Under the pieces are notes generated by a model. It did not search any database. It worked only from the letters and a program-made list of their open reading frames with translations, and was not told the DNA's origin. The translations under genes were made by a program, and so were the position numbers. Shown here in pieces: positions 25,465 through 33,535 of a stretch of 64,000 nt of DNA (position 1 is its first letter; each line of letters starts with the position of its first letter). Origin of the DNA: RUG11198 sp036342255 (GTDB lineage Bacteria; Bacillota_I; Bacilli_A; RF39; UBA660); assembly GCA_036342255.1 (NCBI GenBank), contig JAZAUS010000002.1, forward strand, positions 124,001 through 188,000. The letters are read 5' to 3'.

Positions 25465-26136
25465 ATGGTTATAAATAGAATAGATTTTCCTATGTATGAA
25501 GTTATTATGTATTCTTCAATAATATTAGGTGCTATATATATTTTTATTATGTTAAATAAAGAAAAGATTTCTAAGAAGAATATAATAATATTTTTTGTGA
25601 TGTTTTTTTTCTTTTCTGTATTTTTTGCTAAATTATATAATTTGATTGAACATCATGGTAAAGGTAATTTATTAACAATTGGTTTTACTGGGTATGGTGG
25701 ACTTATAGGGGCTATAATAGCTGCTTTAATATATGGTAAAATATTTAAAGATAATAGATTTTTTAAATATACAATTATAGCATTACCTTTAGTTTATGGA
25801 TTTGCTAAGTTAGCTTGTTTCTTTCATGGTTGTTGTTATGGTATTCCATATAAAGGACCTTTGGCTGTGATATATCCCCAGGTCATGAATAAGTCATTAT
25901 TTCCAATTCAATTATTAGAATCTATTGTATTTGTAATAATATTTCAGGTATGTAATACTTTACATAAAAATAAAAATATAATCTATATTACTTTAATAAT
26001 CGTTTTTGTTGTTAAATTTTTACTGGACTTTTTAAGGTTCAGTCATACTCATGAGTTGTTTTCTCATAATCAGATAATGAGTATTATACTTATAATAATT
26101 ACTTTTATAGTTTATATTGCTAAAAGAAAAAAATAG
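25465..26136 (+). CDS. Prolipoprotein diacylglyceryl transferase-like membrane protein
   Basis: 223 residues with about seven membrane helices. It shows the shortened Lgt-family pattern seen in Firmicute paralogues: FTGYGGLIGAIIAALIYG, FAKLACFFHGCCYGIP and FPIQLLESIVF, then FLRFSHTHELFSHNQIMS. The canonical Lgt signature (GRxGNFxNxE) is replaced by AKLACFFHGCCYG, so it may act on a different acceptor or be a second Lgt. Lgt transfers diacylglycerol to the lipobox cysteine; several lipoprotein candidates lie in this window. It is shorter than canonical Lgt (~260-290). It ends in a convergent terminator. Confidence 0.78.
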   Translation: MVINRIDFPMYEVIMYSSIILGAIYIFIMLNKEKISKKNIIIFFVMFFFFSVFFAKLYNLIEHHGKGNLLTIGFTGYGGLIGAIIAALIYGKIFKDNRFFKYTIIALPLVYGFAKLACFFHGCCYGIPYKGPLAVIYPQVMNKSLFPIQLLESIVFVIIFQVCNTLHKNKNIIYITLIIVFVVKFLLDFLRFSHTHELFSHNQIMSIILIIITFIVYIAKRKK

Positions 26137-26188
26137 TTATTTATGAAATGTACTCATTAGAGTAGACGTCATTATTAACTATTTTTTT
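26127..26188. terminator. Convergent terminator between the Lgt-like gene and the SipW-module
   Basis: AAAAAAATAGTTA (26127-26139) pairs with TAACTATTTTTTT (26176-26188) across a 36-base loop, with T-runs on both strands. It includes the Lgt-like stop codon. Confidence 0.7.
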
Positions 26189-26189
26189 A

Positions 26190-27761
26190 TTAGCATCCAC
26201 CACCTGTGTTAGATCTAGTAGCTCTTGCTGTTATGGAAATGTTTCCCGTTACTCCATAGACAGTTAGAGCTCCTGAACTATTGGTGTATTGATATCTTCC
26301 AGTGGTTGTTCCTGTTGAAATATTTGAACCACCCATAGATACTGTTATTGTATTTGGTAGTGTATATGTATAATTGTTAGTATTTGCATTAGCTTTTAGT
26401 GTTGTTGTATAATTATAACCTCTATTAACCTTGGTATCGGTTAATGCTTGCATATACTGTGATGATGTTGATAATGATACTGTGTAGTGCCAAATAAAGG
26501 AAGAACTTGTACTAGCACAATAATCAGTATTACCATTTGCTATATCGTCGTCGCTAGCTTTATAGCCATCGTTATTTTCACCATATACTTTAAATGTATG
26601 ACTTCCATCTGCAAGTCCAGTTACTGTATAACTAGTACCACTACTAACATTTTGTTCATATGCGGTTCCATTATCTACTACGATATAGTATTTTTTTACT
26701 CCAGATTCTGGATCTGATCCAGTCCAACTTACAGTGACTGAACCAACATTATTGTTTGAGGTATTATCACTAGTAGCATTATTCTGAGTTACTGTAACAT
26801 TACTTATTAAAGGTGGAGTTGTATCTTCTAATTCTTGTTCATCTACTAATAATGTTACTCCTCCACAGTTTATGTTTGATACATCATTATATGATAATGT
26901 TATATTAGTTGTTAGACTACTACTTGTATATACAGCATTATCTACTCTTCTTACATAGAATGTGTAAGTATTTGTAGTTCCACCTTCTATAGTAAAACTT
27001 TGTAGTGGATTACCACTAGAATTTGTTAGTTTAAAATGAGCAGTGTCTCCTATATTTAAATTAAATGTTCTTGCTGATTGATAGCTATTAATAACTGTTA
27101 CTGTAAATTCCGCTGAATCATTTCCTAAACTCTCTCTTAAGTCTCCTGTTGCATTATCAGGTATAGAACCTAATAGACTTCCATGTGGTTGTTCTTCTAA
27201 TACATCATCTGTCTCTAAGTTTCCATCTACACTGTATGTATCATCCTCTATAGGATTAAAATTCATAGTAAGAGTAAAGGTAACAGTTTCTGATGCAGGT
27301 ATATTATCTCCTATATTTATACCATTTAATTCAAATGTTAGGTATGATGGATCAACATTTATACCTGACGAATTGGTTATAACTGGTTGGAAGTTTGCTA
27401 AGTTGAATTCATAATTGTAAAAAGTTCCATTTTCGATAGATATTCTATAAACAGCTTGATAGTCATTTTCGGTAGAACCTTCTGGTTTTTCAAAAGTTAG
27501 ATTAAAATCTACACTATCATCTGTAAAAGCTGGAATACTACCATCTTTTACATTTTTAGAAGATAATAGTTCTACATTTTTTATGGCTATTTTACCTTGT
27601 GGGTTAAATGTAGTTCTACCACCAATATTTAATATTTGTCCATATAATGCATATCCAACTGAAATAAATGATAAGACTACTACTAATAATATAGATACAG
27701 CTATATTAATTGTTATAGTTTTCTTATCATTTTCTTTCATCGCCATTTTTCTTTTTCTCAT
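26190..27761 (-). CDS. SipW-dependent-type secreted fibre protein with FN3-like domain
   Basis: About 523 residues from ATG 27761 (AGAGGG nine bases upstream). A basic start and a hydrophobic segment end in SVGYALYGQILNIGG, the same 'SVG(Y/F)A.Y...L.I.G' signal seen in the TasA-like protein at 29982 and typical of SipW-dependent exported proteins. Beta-rich domains follow, including a fibronectin type III-like unit at about 310-400 (VGSVTVSWTGSDPESGVKKYYIVVD, given in part; TVTGLADGSHTFKVYG). The C-terminus TGGGC has no sorting signal. It probably joins or caps the TasA-like fibre. Its start lies inside the end of the DUF5305 gene (27727-27761), which suggests coupling. Confidence 0.7.
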   Translation of the reverse strand: MRKRKMAMKENDKKTITINIAVSILLVVVLSFISVGYALYGQILNIGGRTTFNPQGKIAIKNVELLSSKNVKDGSIPAFTDDSVDFNLTFEKPEGSTENDYQAVYRISIENGTFYNYEFNLANFQPVITNSSGINVDPSYLTFELNGINIGDNIPASETVTFTLTMNFNPIEDDTYSVDGNLETDDVLEEQPHGSLLGSIPDNATGDLRESLGNDSAEFTVTVINSYQSARTFNLNIGDTAHFKLTNSSGNPLQSFTIEGGTTNTYTFYVRRVDNAVYTSSSLTTNITLSYNDVSNINCGGVTLLVDEQELEDTTPPLISNVTVTQNNATSDNTSNNNVGSVTVSWTGSDPESGVKKYYIVVDNGTAYEQNVSSGTSYTVTGLADGSHTFKVYGENNDGYKASDDDIANGNTDYCASTSSSFIWHYTVSLSTSSQYMQALTDTKVNRGYNYTTTLKANANTNNYTYTLPNTITVSMGGSNISTGTTTGRYQYTNSSGALTVYGVTGNISITARATRSNTGGGC

Positions 27762-28806
27762 TATTATCAACCCTCTTTGAGAATCTATGTTTATTTAATA
27801 CATATATCCATGCAATAGATTCATTAATAATAACAAAAGTACTCTCGTCATTAGTTCTATCTTGATAATAATTAATTGGCATCCTCACTTCATTATATAC
27901 ATCTAATAATTCTTCAAATTTATTAATCTTAATCATTCTTAAACCTTCGATATCTGGTTTGTTAGTAACAGTTGCTATAATACTATCATAGTTTTTAAGA
28001 ATTTTATCAAGTTCTATTTCATATAAATTATTCTTTTTAAATATTTTATTAGCTTTAGTAACGTTTATAAAACCTAATATAGAAATGATTAATAATATAA
28101 ATCCTGTTATTTTATATATTAGATAGGCATGTCTATTACTTTTTTCTTTAAAAGTAATAATATCTTTATTGCTTCCTGTGTCTTTATTAACACCTACTTC
28201 TAAAGATTGCTCTAATAATGGTACAGAAATACTCATTTCTGAACTAAGATTAATCGGATCTTCAATTTTATCAAATTTAGATACGTTATTAACTCTCATT
28301 ATTATTTTAAGTTCACCATTGGTAGAAACTCCATATTCTTTTTTAAATTTATTTAATATATCATTATATTTTCCATAATTTACTTTAACGCTATCATTTA
28401 TATTAACATTAACATTATTTTTTACATCGATAGTTTTTTCTTCAGATAAGTTATACTCTTTTTGCCAGTAATAACCTTCTGAGTCTTTTTTATTAGCTCT
28501 TACTAGTGCTACAAAATTATATGTATACTTACCTGTAAGTTTTTTATTATACTTAACTTTATAATTAAAATCTACATCAAAGTAATCAATTAAACTAGCG
28601 ATATAGGTTCTGTTTTCTGGTAAATATGGGGTATCAAAGAAACTATTTTTTTTTAGATAAACATTATAATTAATGGAATTATCCTCTTCATAACTAATAC
28701 TCTTTTCTACTTTGTCATTAAATCCTAAAACTATTAAAAATATACCTGTTATGAAGAAGAAAGGAAATAAAATCTGAAACATTTTATTTAATTTATAGTT
28801 TTTCAT
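27727..28806 (-). CDS. DUF5305-family membrane protein
   Basis: About 359 residues from ATG 28806, which has AAGGAG eight bases upstream. One N-terminal transmembrane helix (FPFFFITGIFLIVLGF), an extracellular beta-rich domain with INYNVYLKKNSFFDTPYLPENRTYI (given in part) and FNYKVKYNKKLTGKYTYNFVALV, a second helix at about 235-255 (AYLIYKITGFILLIISILGFINV, in part) and a cytoplasmic tail. The 'Y.V.Lk.n.f...yl.....YI.slid.i...F.Y' pattern is that of DUF5305, known from Clostridia and archaea beside SipW-type signal peptidases. Role unknown; from context it is an accessory factor for the exported fibre proteins. Confidence 0.78.
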   Translation of the reverse strand: MKNYKLNKMFQILFPFFFITGIFLIVLGFNDKVEKSISYEEDNSINYNVYLKKNSFFDTPYLPENRTYIASLIDYFDVDFNYKVKYNKKLTGKYTYNFVALVRANKKDSEGYYWQKEYNLSEEKTIDVKNNVNVNINDSVKVNYGKYNDILNKFKKEYGVSTNGELKIIMRVNNVSKFDKIEDPINLSSEMSISVPLLEQSLEVGVNKDTGSNKDIITFKEKSNRHAYLIYKITGFILLIISILGFINVTKANKIFKKNNLYEIELDKILKNYDSIIATVTNKPDIEGLRMIKINKFEELLDVYNEVRMPINYYQDRTNDESTFVIINESIAWIYVLNKHRFSKRVDNNEKKKNGDERK

Positions 28807-28810
28807 AATT

Positions 28811-29953
28811 TTACTCCTTTCCAAAATATTCATTAATTATTACTGTAGGATATCCTAAATATTTTAATACATATTCTACTCTACCTAAAACGTTCTCTTC
28901 TCTAGGTTTGAAGAAATCCTCAGTATCATTGTTATCTCCTTTAGTAGTATAATAGTATGAATCGCCTTGTTTCCACACTTTAACAATTCTGTGGGTAACG
29001 ACAACACCATCTTTTTGAAAGGCTAAAATATCATCAACTTTTAATTCACTAGTATCAACTTTATTATATATTATTGCGTCTCCTCTTCTATATGTTGGAG
29101 ACATGGAATTAGACATAATTGCTATCATTTTGTATTTAAAGATTCCTGATATAAGTAGTATTATAATGACAAGAAACAATGTTAATGGTATTGTAAATAC
29201 TACTCTATTTGCTTTTTTTAGTTGTTGTTTCTCTTTTTCATATTTTATAACCATCTTATTTAAAATAGCATAAATTATAAATGGTAATACAATATAGATA
29301 ACAGAATATATATAGTTTCCTAGATTAGGAACAATAGGAACAATATAGATATATAATTTTATTACTAATTTATAGATAATACTTGGTAGAAATGATATTT
29401 TATAGCTCATATAACTGCATAATGTTTCCTCTGCAATGATTGGAAATATTATGGTACTTAGAAAGATAAATTTATCTTCTGAAGTAGTTAGATTACCAAT
29501 ATTTATTTCTAATAAAACACTTAGTATTGCACTTAAAATAGTAAAATATACTATTATTTTTTTATTTTTAATACTATTTCTTATTATTGAATAACGAACT
29601 AGTTCTATTAGAATAATTATTAATGCTATTGGTAATATATTTTTAATTAATATAATAATATTGCTATTAAAATAACTTCTATTAAAGCCTAATACTATTC
29701 CTAAACTATATATAACTAGTATGAATGTCATTAAAGCTGTTATAACAATTCTAGCCGAACTTCCCCTTAAATAATTATTATCCTTTTTTTTGCCAAAGAA
29801 TACTAATAAAATAATTAATATAAATGATAACACTATTATTGTAAAAATATTTTTAAAATCATTTGAAACATAATTTATAAATATTGTAAATAATATTACA
29901 TACGCTAATAATATTAATTCACACATATAAATAAACTTAGTGTTTTTTTTCAT
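28811..29953 (-). CDS. SipW-type signal peptidase I with fused N-terminal membrane domain
   Basis: 380 residues, twice the length of SipW of Bacillus (~190). The C-terminal catalytic domain has the ER-type layout: AIMSNSMSPTYRRGDAI with the catalytic Ser, KVDDILAFQ, VVTHRIVKV with His in place of the usual Lys, and YTTKGDNND. The N-terminal ~230 residues form about seven to eight membrane helices and include FPIIAEETLCSYMSYK, a Glu-Glu motif like that of CPBP-type membrane proteases, although the usual following Arg is missing. It should cleave the signals of the proteins at 26190 and 29982. It lies between their genes, four bases ahead of DUF5305. Confidence 0.88.
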   Translation of the reverse strand: MKKNTKFIYMCELILLAYVILFTIFINYVSNDFKNIFTIIVLSFILIILLVFFGKKKDNNYLRGSSARIVITALMTFILVIYSLGIVLGFNRSYFNSNIIILIKNILPIALIIILIELVRYSIIRNSIKNKKIIVYFTILSAILSVLLEINIGNLTTSEDKFIFLSTIIFPIIAEETLCSYMSYKISFLPSIIYKLVIKLYIYIVPIVPNLGNYIYSVIYIVLPFIIYAILNKMVIKYEKEKQQLKKANRVVFTIPLTLFLVIIILLISGIFKYKMIAIMSNSMSPTYRRGDAIIYNKVDTSELKVDDILAFQKDGVVVTHRIVKVWKQGDSYYYTTKGDNNDTEDFFKPREENVLGRVEYVLKYLGYPTVIINEYFGKE

Positions 29954-29981
29954 ATTAACCTCTTTTAGTTATTATTTATAA

Positions 29982-30542
29982 TTAAGCAGTAGCTTGTGCA
30001 TAACTTAATGATGCTGTTAAAGATACATCAACAGATTCTTGAGGTAAATCTGAACTGTTTTCTGGTTGAATATAAGCTACTCTAACTTTTACAGCTTTTG
30101 TATTAGATCCTGATGTATGTGGTAATGATGATGATAATGATGATTGACTTGCTGTATATGGAGTACCATCATATGTAAGTGTATAAGTTAAATATTTTTG
30201 TTGTGCTGCTGATAATGTAGACATTGTAATTCCATTAAGAACAGCGTCAAATGTTCCATCATTAATTACATTAATAGTAAATTCATAAAAATCCCCTGGT
30301 TTTTCTAATGTAACACTATAAGTCACACTTGTTCCTGTAATAGTTTTAGTTCCTACTTTACTTCCTGTAGTCTCAGCATATGAAGTATCAACAAAATGAA
30401 CACTCCACTTGTTTGATTGTACTGTAGCAGTACCATTGATATTAAGCGTACTCGCATAAGATGCAAAACCCACTGACATGAACAATATTGCAACCGCCAA
30501 TATTGCTATAATAATTAATTGCGTATTTTTTTTCTTTTCCAT
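29982..30542 (-). CDS. TasA/camelysin-like SipW-dependent exported protein
   Basis: 186 residues. The signal segment LIIIAILAVAILFMSVGFASYASTLNINGTATV (given in parts: AVAILFMSVGFASYAST, LNINGTATV) is the hallmark of the TasA/CalY/camelysin group, processed by SipW-type peptidase. The mature ~150-residue beta-sandwich has SVTYSVTLEKPGDFYEFTINVINDGTF (in part) and ends with QESVDVSLTASLSYAQA. TasA relatives polymerise into matrix fibres; protease activity claimed for camelysin is less certain. It is the first gene of the module, with a strong promoter and AAGGAAGG ribosome site, and is probably the main subunit. Confidence 0.85.
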   Translation of the reverse strand: MEKKKNTQLIIIAILAVAILFMSVGFASYASTLNINGTATVQSNKWSVHFVDTSYAETTGSKVGTKTITGTSVTYSVTLEKPGDFYEFTINVINDGTFDAVLNGITMSTLSAAQQKYLTYTLTYDGTPYTASQSSLSSSLPHTSGSNTKAVKVRVAYIQPENSSDLPQESVDVSLTASLSYAQATA

Positions 30543-30577
30543 AATTCTTCCACCTTCCTTATTTTAATACATTATCT

Positions 30578-30606
30578 ATTGTAACATATATAGTTTTAAT
30601 TGTAAA
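30578..30606 (-). promoter_or_regulatory. Promoter of the TasA/SipW module
   Basis: On the minus strand TTTACA (30606-30601), a 17-base spacer and TACAAT (30583-30578), about 36 bases before ATG 30542. Confidence 0.7.
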
Positions 30607-30766
30607 TATTTTTAAAATAATTACATTGACAAAACATAAAATATTTATCATAATATCCTTATATGATGTTACAATTGTCTCTTCTAATATATCATATCCA
30701 TATTTAGAAATAAATATATAAATTTATATTAACATAAAGAATAGACAAAAAGAAAGGATTTGTATC

Positions 30767-31291
30767 ATGAATAGAATAATTAATAAAGCCAATGAAGAAA
30801 GTAGAAAACTAACAAAAGAAGCTATTGGACTAGCACTATTTCAATTATTAAAGGAAAATGATTTAAATAATATTAAGATTGTCGAATTAGTAAAAAAAGC
30901 TGGTGTTTCAAGGTCAGCTTTCTATAGAAATTATAAATCGTTAGAAGATGTATTAAAAGATTTTATTAAAACTAATATTGATGAACTTATAAAATTGTTT
31001 TCATATAAGTTATCGGATAATTGGTTAATTATAGTAAAATATGTCAAGAAAAATCAAGATTATTTTATTACTTTATATAATTCAGGATATTTTCATTTAT
31101 TATTAAATCATTTTAATAGTAGTATAGATAAAAATAATTATTATATGTTAGGTTGGAATGGATTTGTTCATAATATATTATATAATTGGATTGGAAATGG
31201 TTTAAAGGAAAGTCCTGAAGAGATGTATGAAATTATATTAGAATGCACTAAAAAAATGGCTATTGTAATTAACAATGATTATATAGATTAA
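30767..31291 (+). CDS. TetR-family transcriptional regulator
   Basis: 174 residues. The N-terminal helix-turn-helix is typical: LTKEAIGLALFQLLKEND, IKIVELVKKAGVSRSAFYRNYKSLEDVLKDF (given in parts). The C-terminal domain with YYMLGWNGFVHNILYNWIGNG and ESPEEMYEIILEC resembles the TetR C-terminal type found in DhaS-like regulators. It is read divergently from the TasA/SipW module, with 224 bases between starts, so that module is its most likely target, together with itself. AAGGA precedes ATG 30767. Ligand unknown. Confidence 0.87.
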   Translation: MNRIINKANEESRKLTKEAIGLALFQLLKENDLNNIKIVELVKKAGVSRSAFYRNYKSLEDVLKDFIKTNIDELIKLFSYKLSDNWLIIVKYVKKNQDYFITLYNSGYFHLLLNHFNSSIDKNNYYMLGWNGFVHNILYNWIGNGLKESPEEMYEIILECTKKMAIVINNDYID

Positions 31292-31318
31292 TATAATTAT
31301 TGTTATAGCCATTTTTTT
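31250..31318. terminator. Bidirectional terminator between tetR and the small peptide gene
   Basis: AAAAAAATGGCTAT (31250-31263) pairs with ATAGCCATTTTTTT (31305-31318); the intervening bases can extend the stem. T-runs flank both sides. It overlaps the end of the regulator gene. Confidence 0.75.
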
Positions 31319-31418
31319 AATTGTTATCATATTTACTAGATAATTTGCAAGCACACAAGATAAATACTGTATCAACTAATAAAAATATAGAAACACCTAC
31401 TCCTAATACTTTCTGCAT
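31317..31418 (-). CDS. 33-residue single-helix membrane peptide
   Basis: A short gene with an unusually strong ribosome site, GGGGAGGAG, five bases before ATG 31418. The peptide MQKVLGVGVSIFLLVDTVF continues with ILCACKLSSKYDNN: one hydrophobic helix, a Cys-Ala-Cys and a polar tail. It resembles the layout of DUF3789-like small proteins of Firmicutes and their phages, but I cannot confirm the family. The stop codon abuts the terminator at 31250-31318. It lies downstream of ORF6N on the same strand, 120 bases away. Confidence 0.6.
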   Translation of the reverse strand: MQKVLGVGVSIFLLVDTVFILCACKLSSKYDNN

Positions 31419-31538
31419 AGTCTCCTCCCCTATTATATTATGTTGTATTGCTCTGTCTACCTTAATAACATATTATTATATTTTTTTTAATAATACAATA
31501 TATTTAATTATATGATAACAAAATATAATTATATATTA

Positions 31539-32417
31539 TTAAATACTCTCTATCTTCTTTATTAATGAATTCTTTATAACATCATCTTCTAATATATTAA
31601 TAGAAAATGTTCTACTACCTGCATGATTTATACTAGTACCAGAGTGATATATTATGTTTTTATCTATAATAAAATATCTATCATGAAAAGTATCATTAAA
31701 TTTAACTATTAAATTATTATATTGCTTATTATATTTTTCTATATCCAGTTGAGTTAATCTATTTTTACTTGTTACTAATAATACTATACATTTTAAATTT
31801 TTAATCATATCTAATATAGTTAAATCTACATATCTATCTACAATTATTAACTCTTTTTTACTACTTTTAAATATTTCCATTATTTTATAGTAAGAATCAA
31901 ATATTTGTCCATTAAAATATATTTCATTTACTTTTCTTTTCTCTTCAAACTTATTAAAACTTTCCTGTAATAATTTAATTTCACTATCGTGTTCTATGAC
32001 CATATTGTTTATAAACTTCTGTTCAATTAGATTGTTTGATATATATTTTTTCATTGTTACAAATGCATCCATTATTCTAATACTAACTTGGGTAGCAACT
32101 TTAGATTTTAATATAGTAGCTAACATAGCAACACCTTGTTCTGTAAAAACTCTAGGATTTTTAAATTTTCCACCCCTAGTTTCAATTTTTTGGTCACAAT
32201 TTGTGACTAAAAAAATTTTAGATTCAACGTCGGATAAAATCCAAGAAAATCTTTCAGGGAATTTTTCTATATTCCTTTTAACAGCTTGATTAACCTCTTT
32301 TGTTCCATTTTTACATTGATATAATTTGGCTAGATCACTATCAAGCATTACATACTTACCTCTTATTTCATATATCATATCCTCAACATTTATATCTTCT
32401 GTAACTAATTCATTCAT
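31539..32417 (-). CDS. ORF6N-domain protein with PLD-like C-terminal domain
   Basis: 292 residues. The N-terminal ORF6N domain is clear: IYEIRGKYVMLDSDLAKLYQ, TKEVNQAVKRNIEKFPERF and PRVFTEQGVAMLATILKSKVA. ORF6N is a DNA-associated domain common in phage antirepressor-like proteins. After a coiled-coil linker (about 140-175) there is a C-terminal domain: KELIIVDRYVDLTILDMI, CIVLLVTSKNRLT, FHDRYFIIDKNIIYHSGTSIN. The HDRYFIID strand followed by a Gly-Ser-rich turn resembles one half of a phospholipase-D-like fold, with HxR in place of HxK. A palindrome lies in the coding sequence at 32186. It follows dinD by 51 bases. Confidence 0.85.
   Translation of the reverse strand: MNELVTEDINVEDMIYEIRGKYVMLDSDLAKLYQCKNGTKEVNQAVKRNIEKFPERFSWILSDVESKIFLVTNCDQKIETRGGKFKNPRVFTEQGVAMLATILKSKVATQVSIRIMDAFVTMKKYISNNLIEQKFINNMVIEHDSEIKLLQESFNKFEEKRKVNEIYFNGQIFDSYYKIMEIFKSSKKELIIVDRYVDLTILDMIKNLKCIVLLVTSKNRLTQLDIEKYNKQYNNLIVKFNDTFHDRYFIIDKNIIYHSGTSINHAGSRTFSINILEDDVIKNSLIKKIESI
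32186..32214. repeat. Palindrome inside the ORF6N gene
   Basis: GTCACAA-t-TTGTGAC at 32193-32207, extended by one G-T pair and six T-A pairs to 14-base arms around a single base. It encodes the loop IFLVTNCDQK between two conserved ORF6N segments. Confidence 0.7.
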
Positions 32418-32468
32418 TTAATATACTTCCTTCCCTTAAAATAATAGAACTTATTTAAATAATTATTT

Positions 32469-33302
32469 TTAATCTTTATTTACTTTTAAATCTTTTTGTT
32501 CTTTTTCTAGTTGCTTTAGACTTTTATTAGGTGTTGGTAATTCTTCTGGCATTGTTCCTCCCGCTTTTTTGATAGCTTGTCTAACAATTTTACCTATATT
32601 ATAATGTGCTATATTAGCTTCGCTTTCACCTTTAACACTATCTTTCTTTAATTTTGCTTCAGTTTGTACAATACGAAACAGATTATCAGCAAGTTCCTCA
32701 CTTCCCATATTATCCAATATATCTTCTCTATATCTTAATCCTTTTCTTTTAGCAATATCATTAGCAGTTTCTCCGTTATATAAACCTTTATATCCTGCAT
32801 TATGAAATTTATCAAATTTCTTAACTCCAGATTTTTTAGCAGTTCGATTTAATGAATAATTACCTTTCTTAGTTAGATTTCTTTGATAAAATCTTTTTTC
32901 TTCTTCTGTCATCCTACTGTACTCTTTTTCAAGTAACTCTTGCTTTCTGGTGTTTATGGCAAAATAAGTTTGAGCTAAAGCAATAACTTCTTTTCTAGGG
33001 TCACCATTTTGAGCTATTAAATAACATGCGTAACGACTTAGTTTATAATCATCTACATTTCTTGTTCCCCCTTTACCCAAATTTATCATTTTGCCGATGT
33101 TGGCAAAATGATCTTCAATAATTTCATTTGAATTATTACAAGCAGTTTTGGCTTTGTTTATTGTATTCTCAAATCTTCTCCATTGAGCATATTCAAAAAC
33201 ATCCTGTAGTTCTCTTGCATACCAATATTCATTACCTTCTTCATCTATATGTTTTATATCTTCAAACATTCTATTATCATATTTCTTTATATCATTTAAC
33301 AT
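32469..33302 (-). CDS. dinD: DNA-damage-inducible protein D family (DinD)
   Basis: 277 residues. N-terminal BRO-like segment (RMFEDIKHIDEEGNEYWYARELQDVFEYAQWRRFENTI, in parts), then KLSRYACYLIAQNGDPRKEVIALAQTYFA, which is the DinD/ORF6N-related signature. The C-terminal part has FHNAGYKGLYNGETANDIAKRKGL and ESEANIAHYNIGKIVRQAI, typical of DinD. E. coli DinD belongs to the SOS regulon and inhibits RecA filament reactions in vitro. No SOS box was confirmed here. It is transcribed from its own promoter with ORF6N as probable second gene. AAGGAG precedes ATG 33302. A palindrome lies in the coding sequence at 33085. Confidence 0.9.
   Translation of the reverse strand: MLNDIKKYDNRMFEDIKHIDEEGNEYWYARELQDVFEYAQWRRFENTINKAKTACNNSNEIIEDHFANIGKMINLGKGGTRNVDDYKLSRYACYLIAQNGDPRKEVIALAQTYFAINTRKQELLEKEYSRMTEEEKRFYQRNLTKKGNYSLNRTAKKSGVKKFDKFHNAGYKGLYNGETANDIAKRKGLRYREDILDNMGSEELADNLFRIVQTEAKLKKDSVKGESEANIAHYNIGKIVRQAIKKAGGTMPEELPTPNKSLKQLEKEQKDLKVNKD
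33085..33112. repeat. Palindrome inside dinD
   Basis: ATCATTTTGCC (33085-33095) and GGCAAAATGAT (33102-33112), perfect 11-base arms six bases apart. It encodes DHFANIGKM, just before the conserved SRYACYLIAQN block. Confidence 0.8.
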
Positions 33303-33323
33303 ATAATCATCTCCTTAATCATC

Positions 33324-33351
33324 ATTATATTAGTCTATATTTATTAGTCAA
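33324..33351 (-). promoter_or_regulatory. Promoter of dinD
   Basis: On the minus strand TTGACT (33351-33346), a 16-base spacer and TATAAT (33329-33324), 22 bases before ATG 33302. Confidence 0.8.
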
Positions 33352-33411
33352 ATTACAAAAAAAATAAAACTTAAGAAAAAAATAAACAGAAAATATAAAA
33401 TTAATGAATAA

Positions 33412-33453
33412 AAAAAACAGTTTTGGATGTTTTACCATTCAAAACTGGTTTTT
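33412..33453. terminator. Terminator of the pilus operon
   Basis: AAAACAGTTTTG (33414-33425) and CAAAACTGGTTTT (33440-33452) with T-runs on both strands. On the minus strand it lies about 80 bases past the last sortase gene. Confidence 0.7.
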
Positions 33454-33535
33454 AAATATTATGTTTTATTCAGTTTTTGAAAAATTAATATACTTTATTA
33501 ATTTTATCATTTTACACAATTATATGTTAAGTTAT

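Noticed and set aside
31321..31515. 64-residue plus-strand frame after tetR
   Set aside because: No ribosome site; the minus-strand peptide gene at 31317-31418 with a strong site explains the region better.
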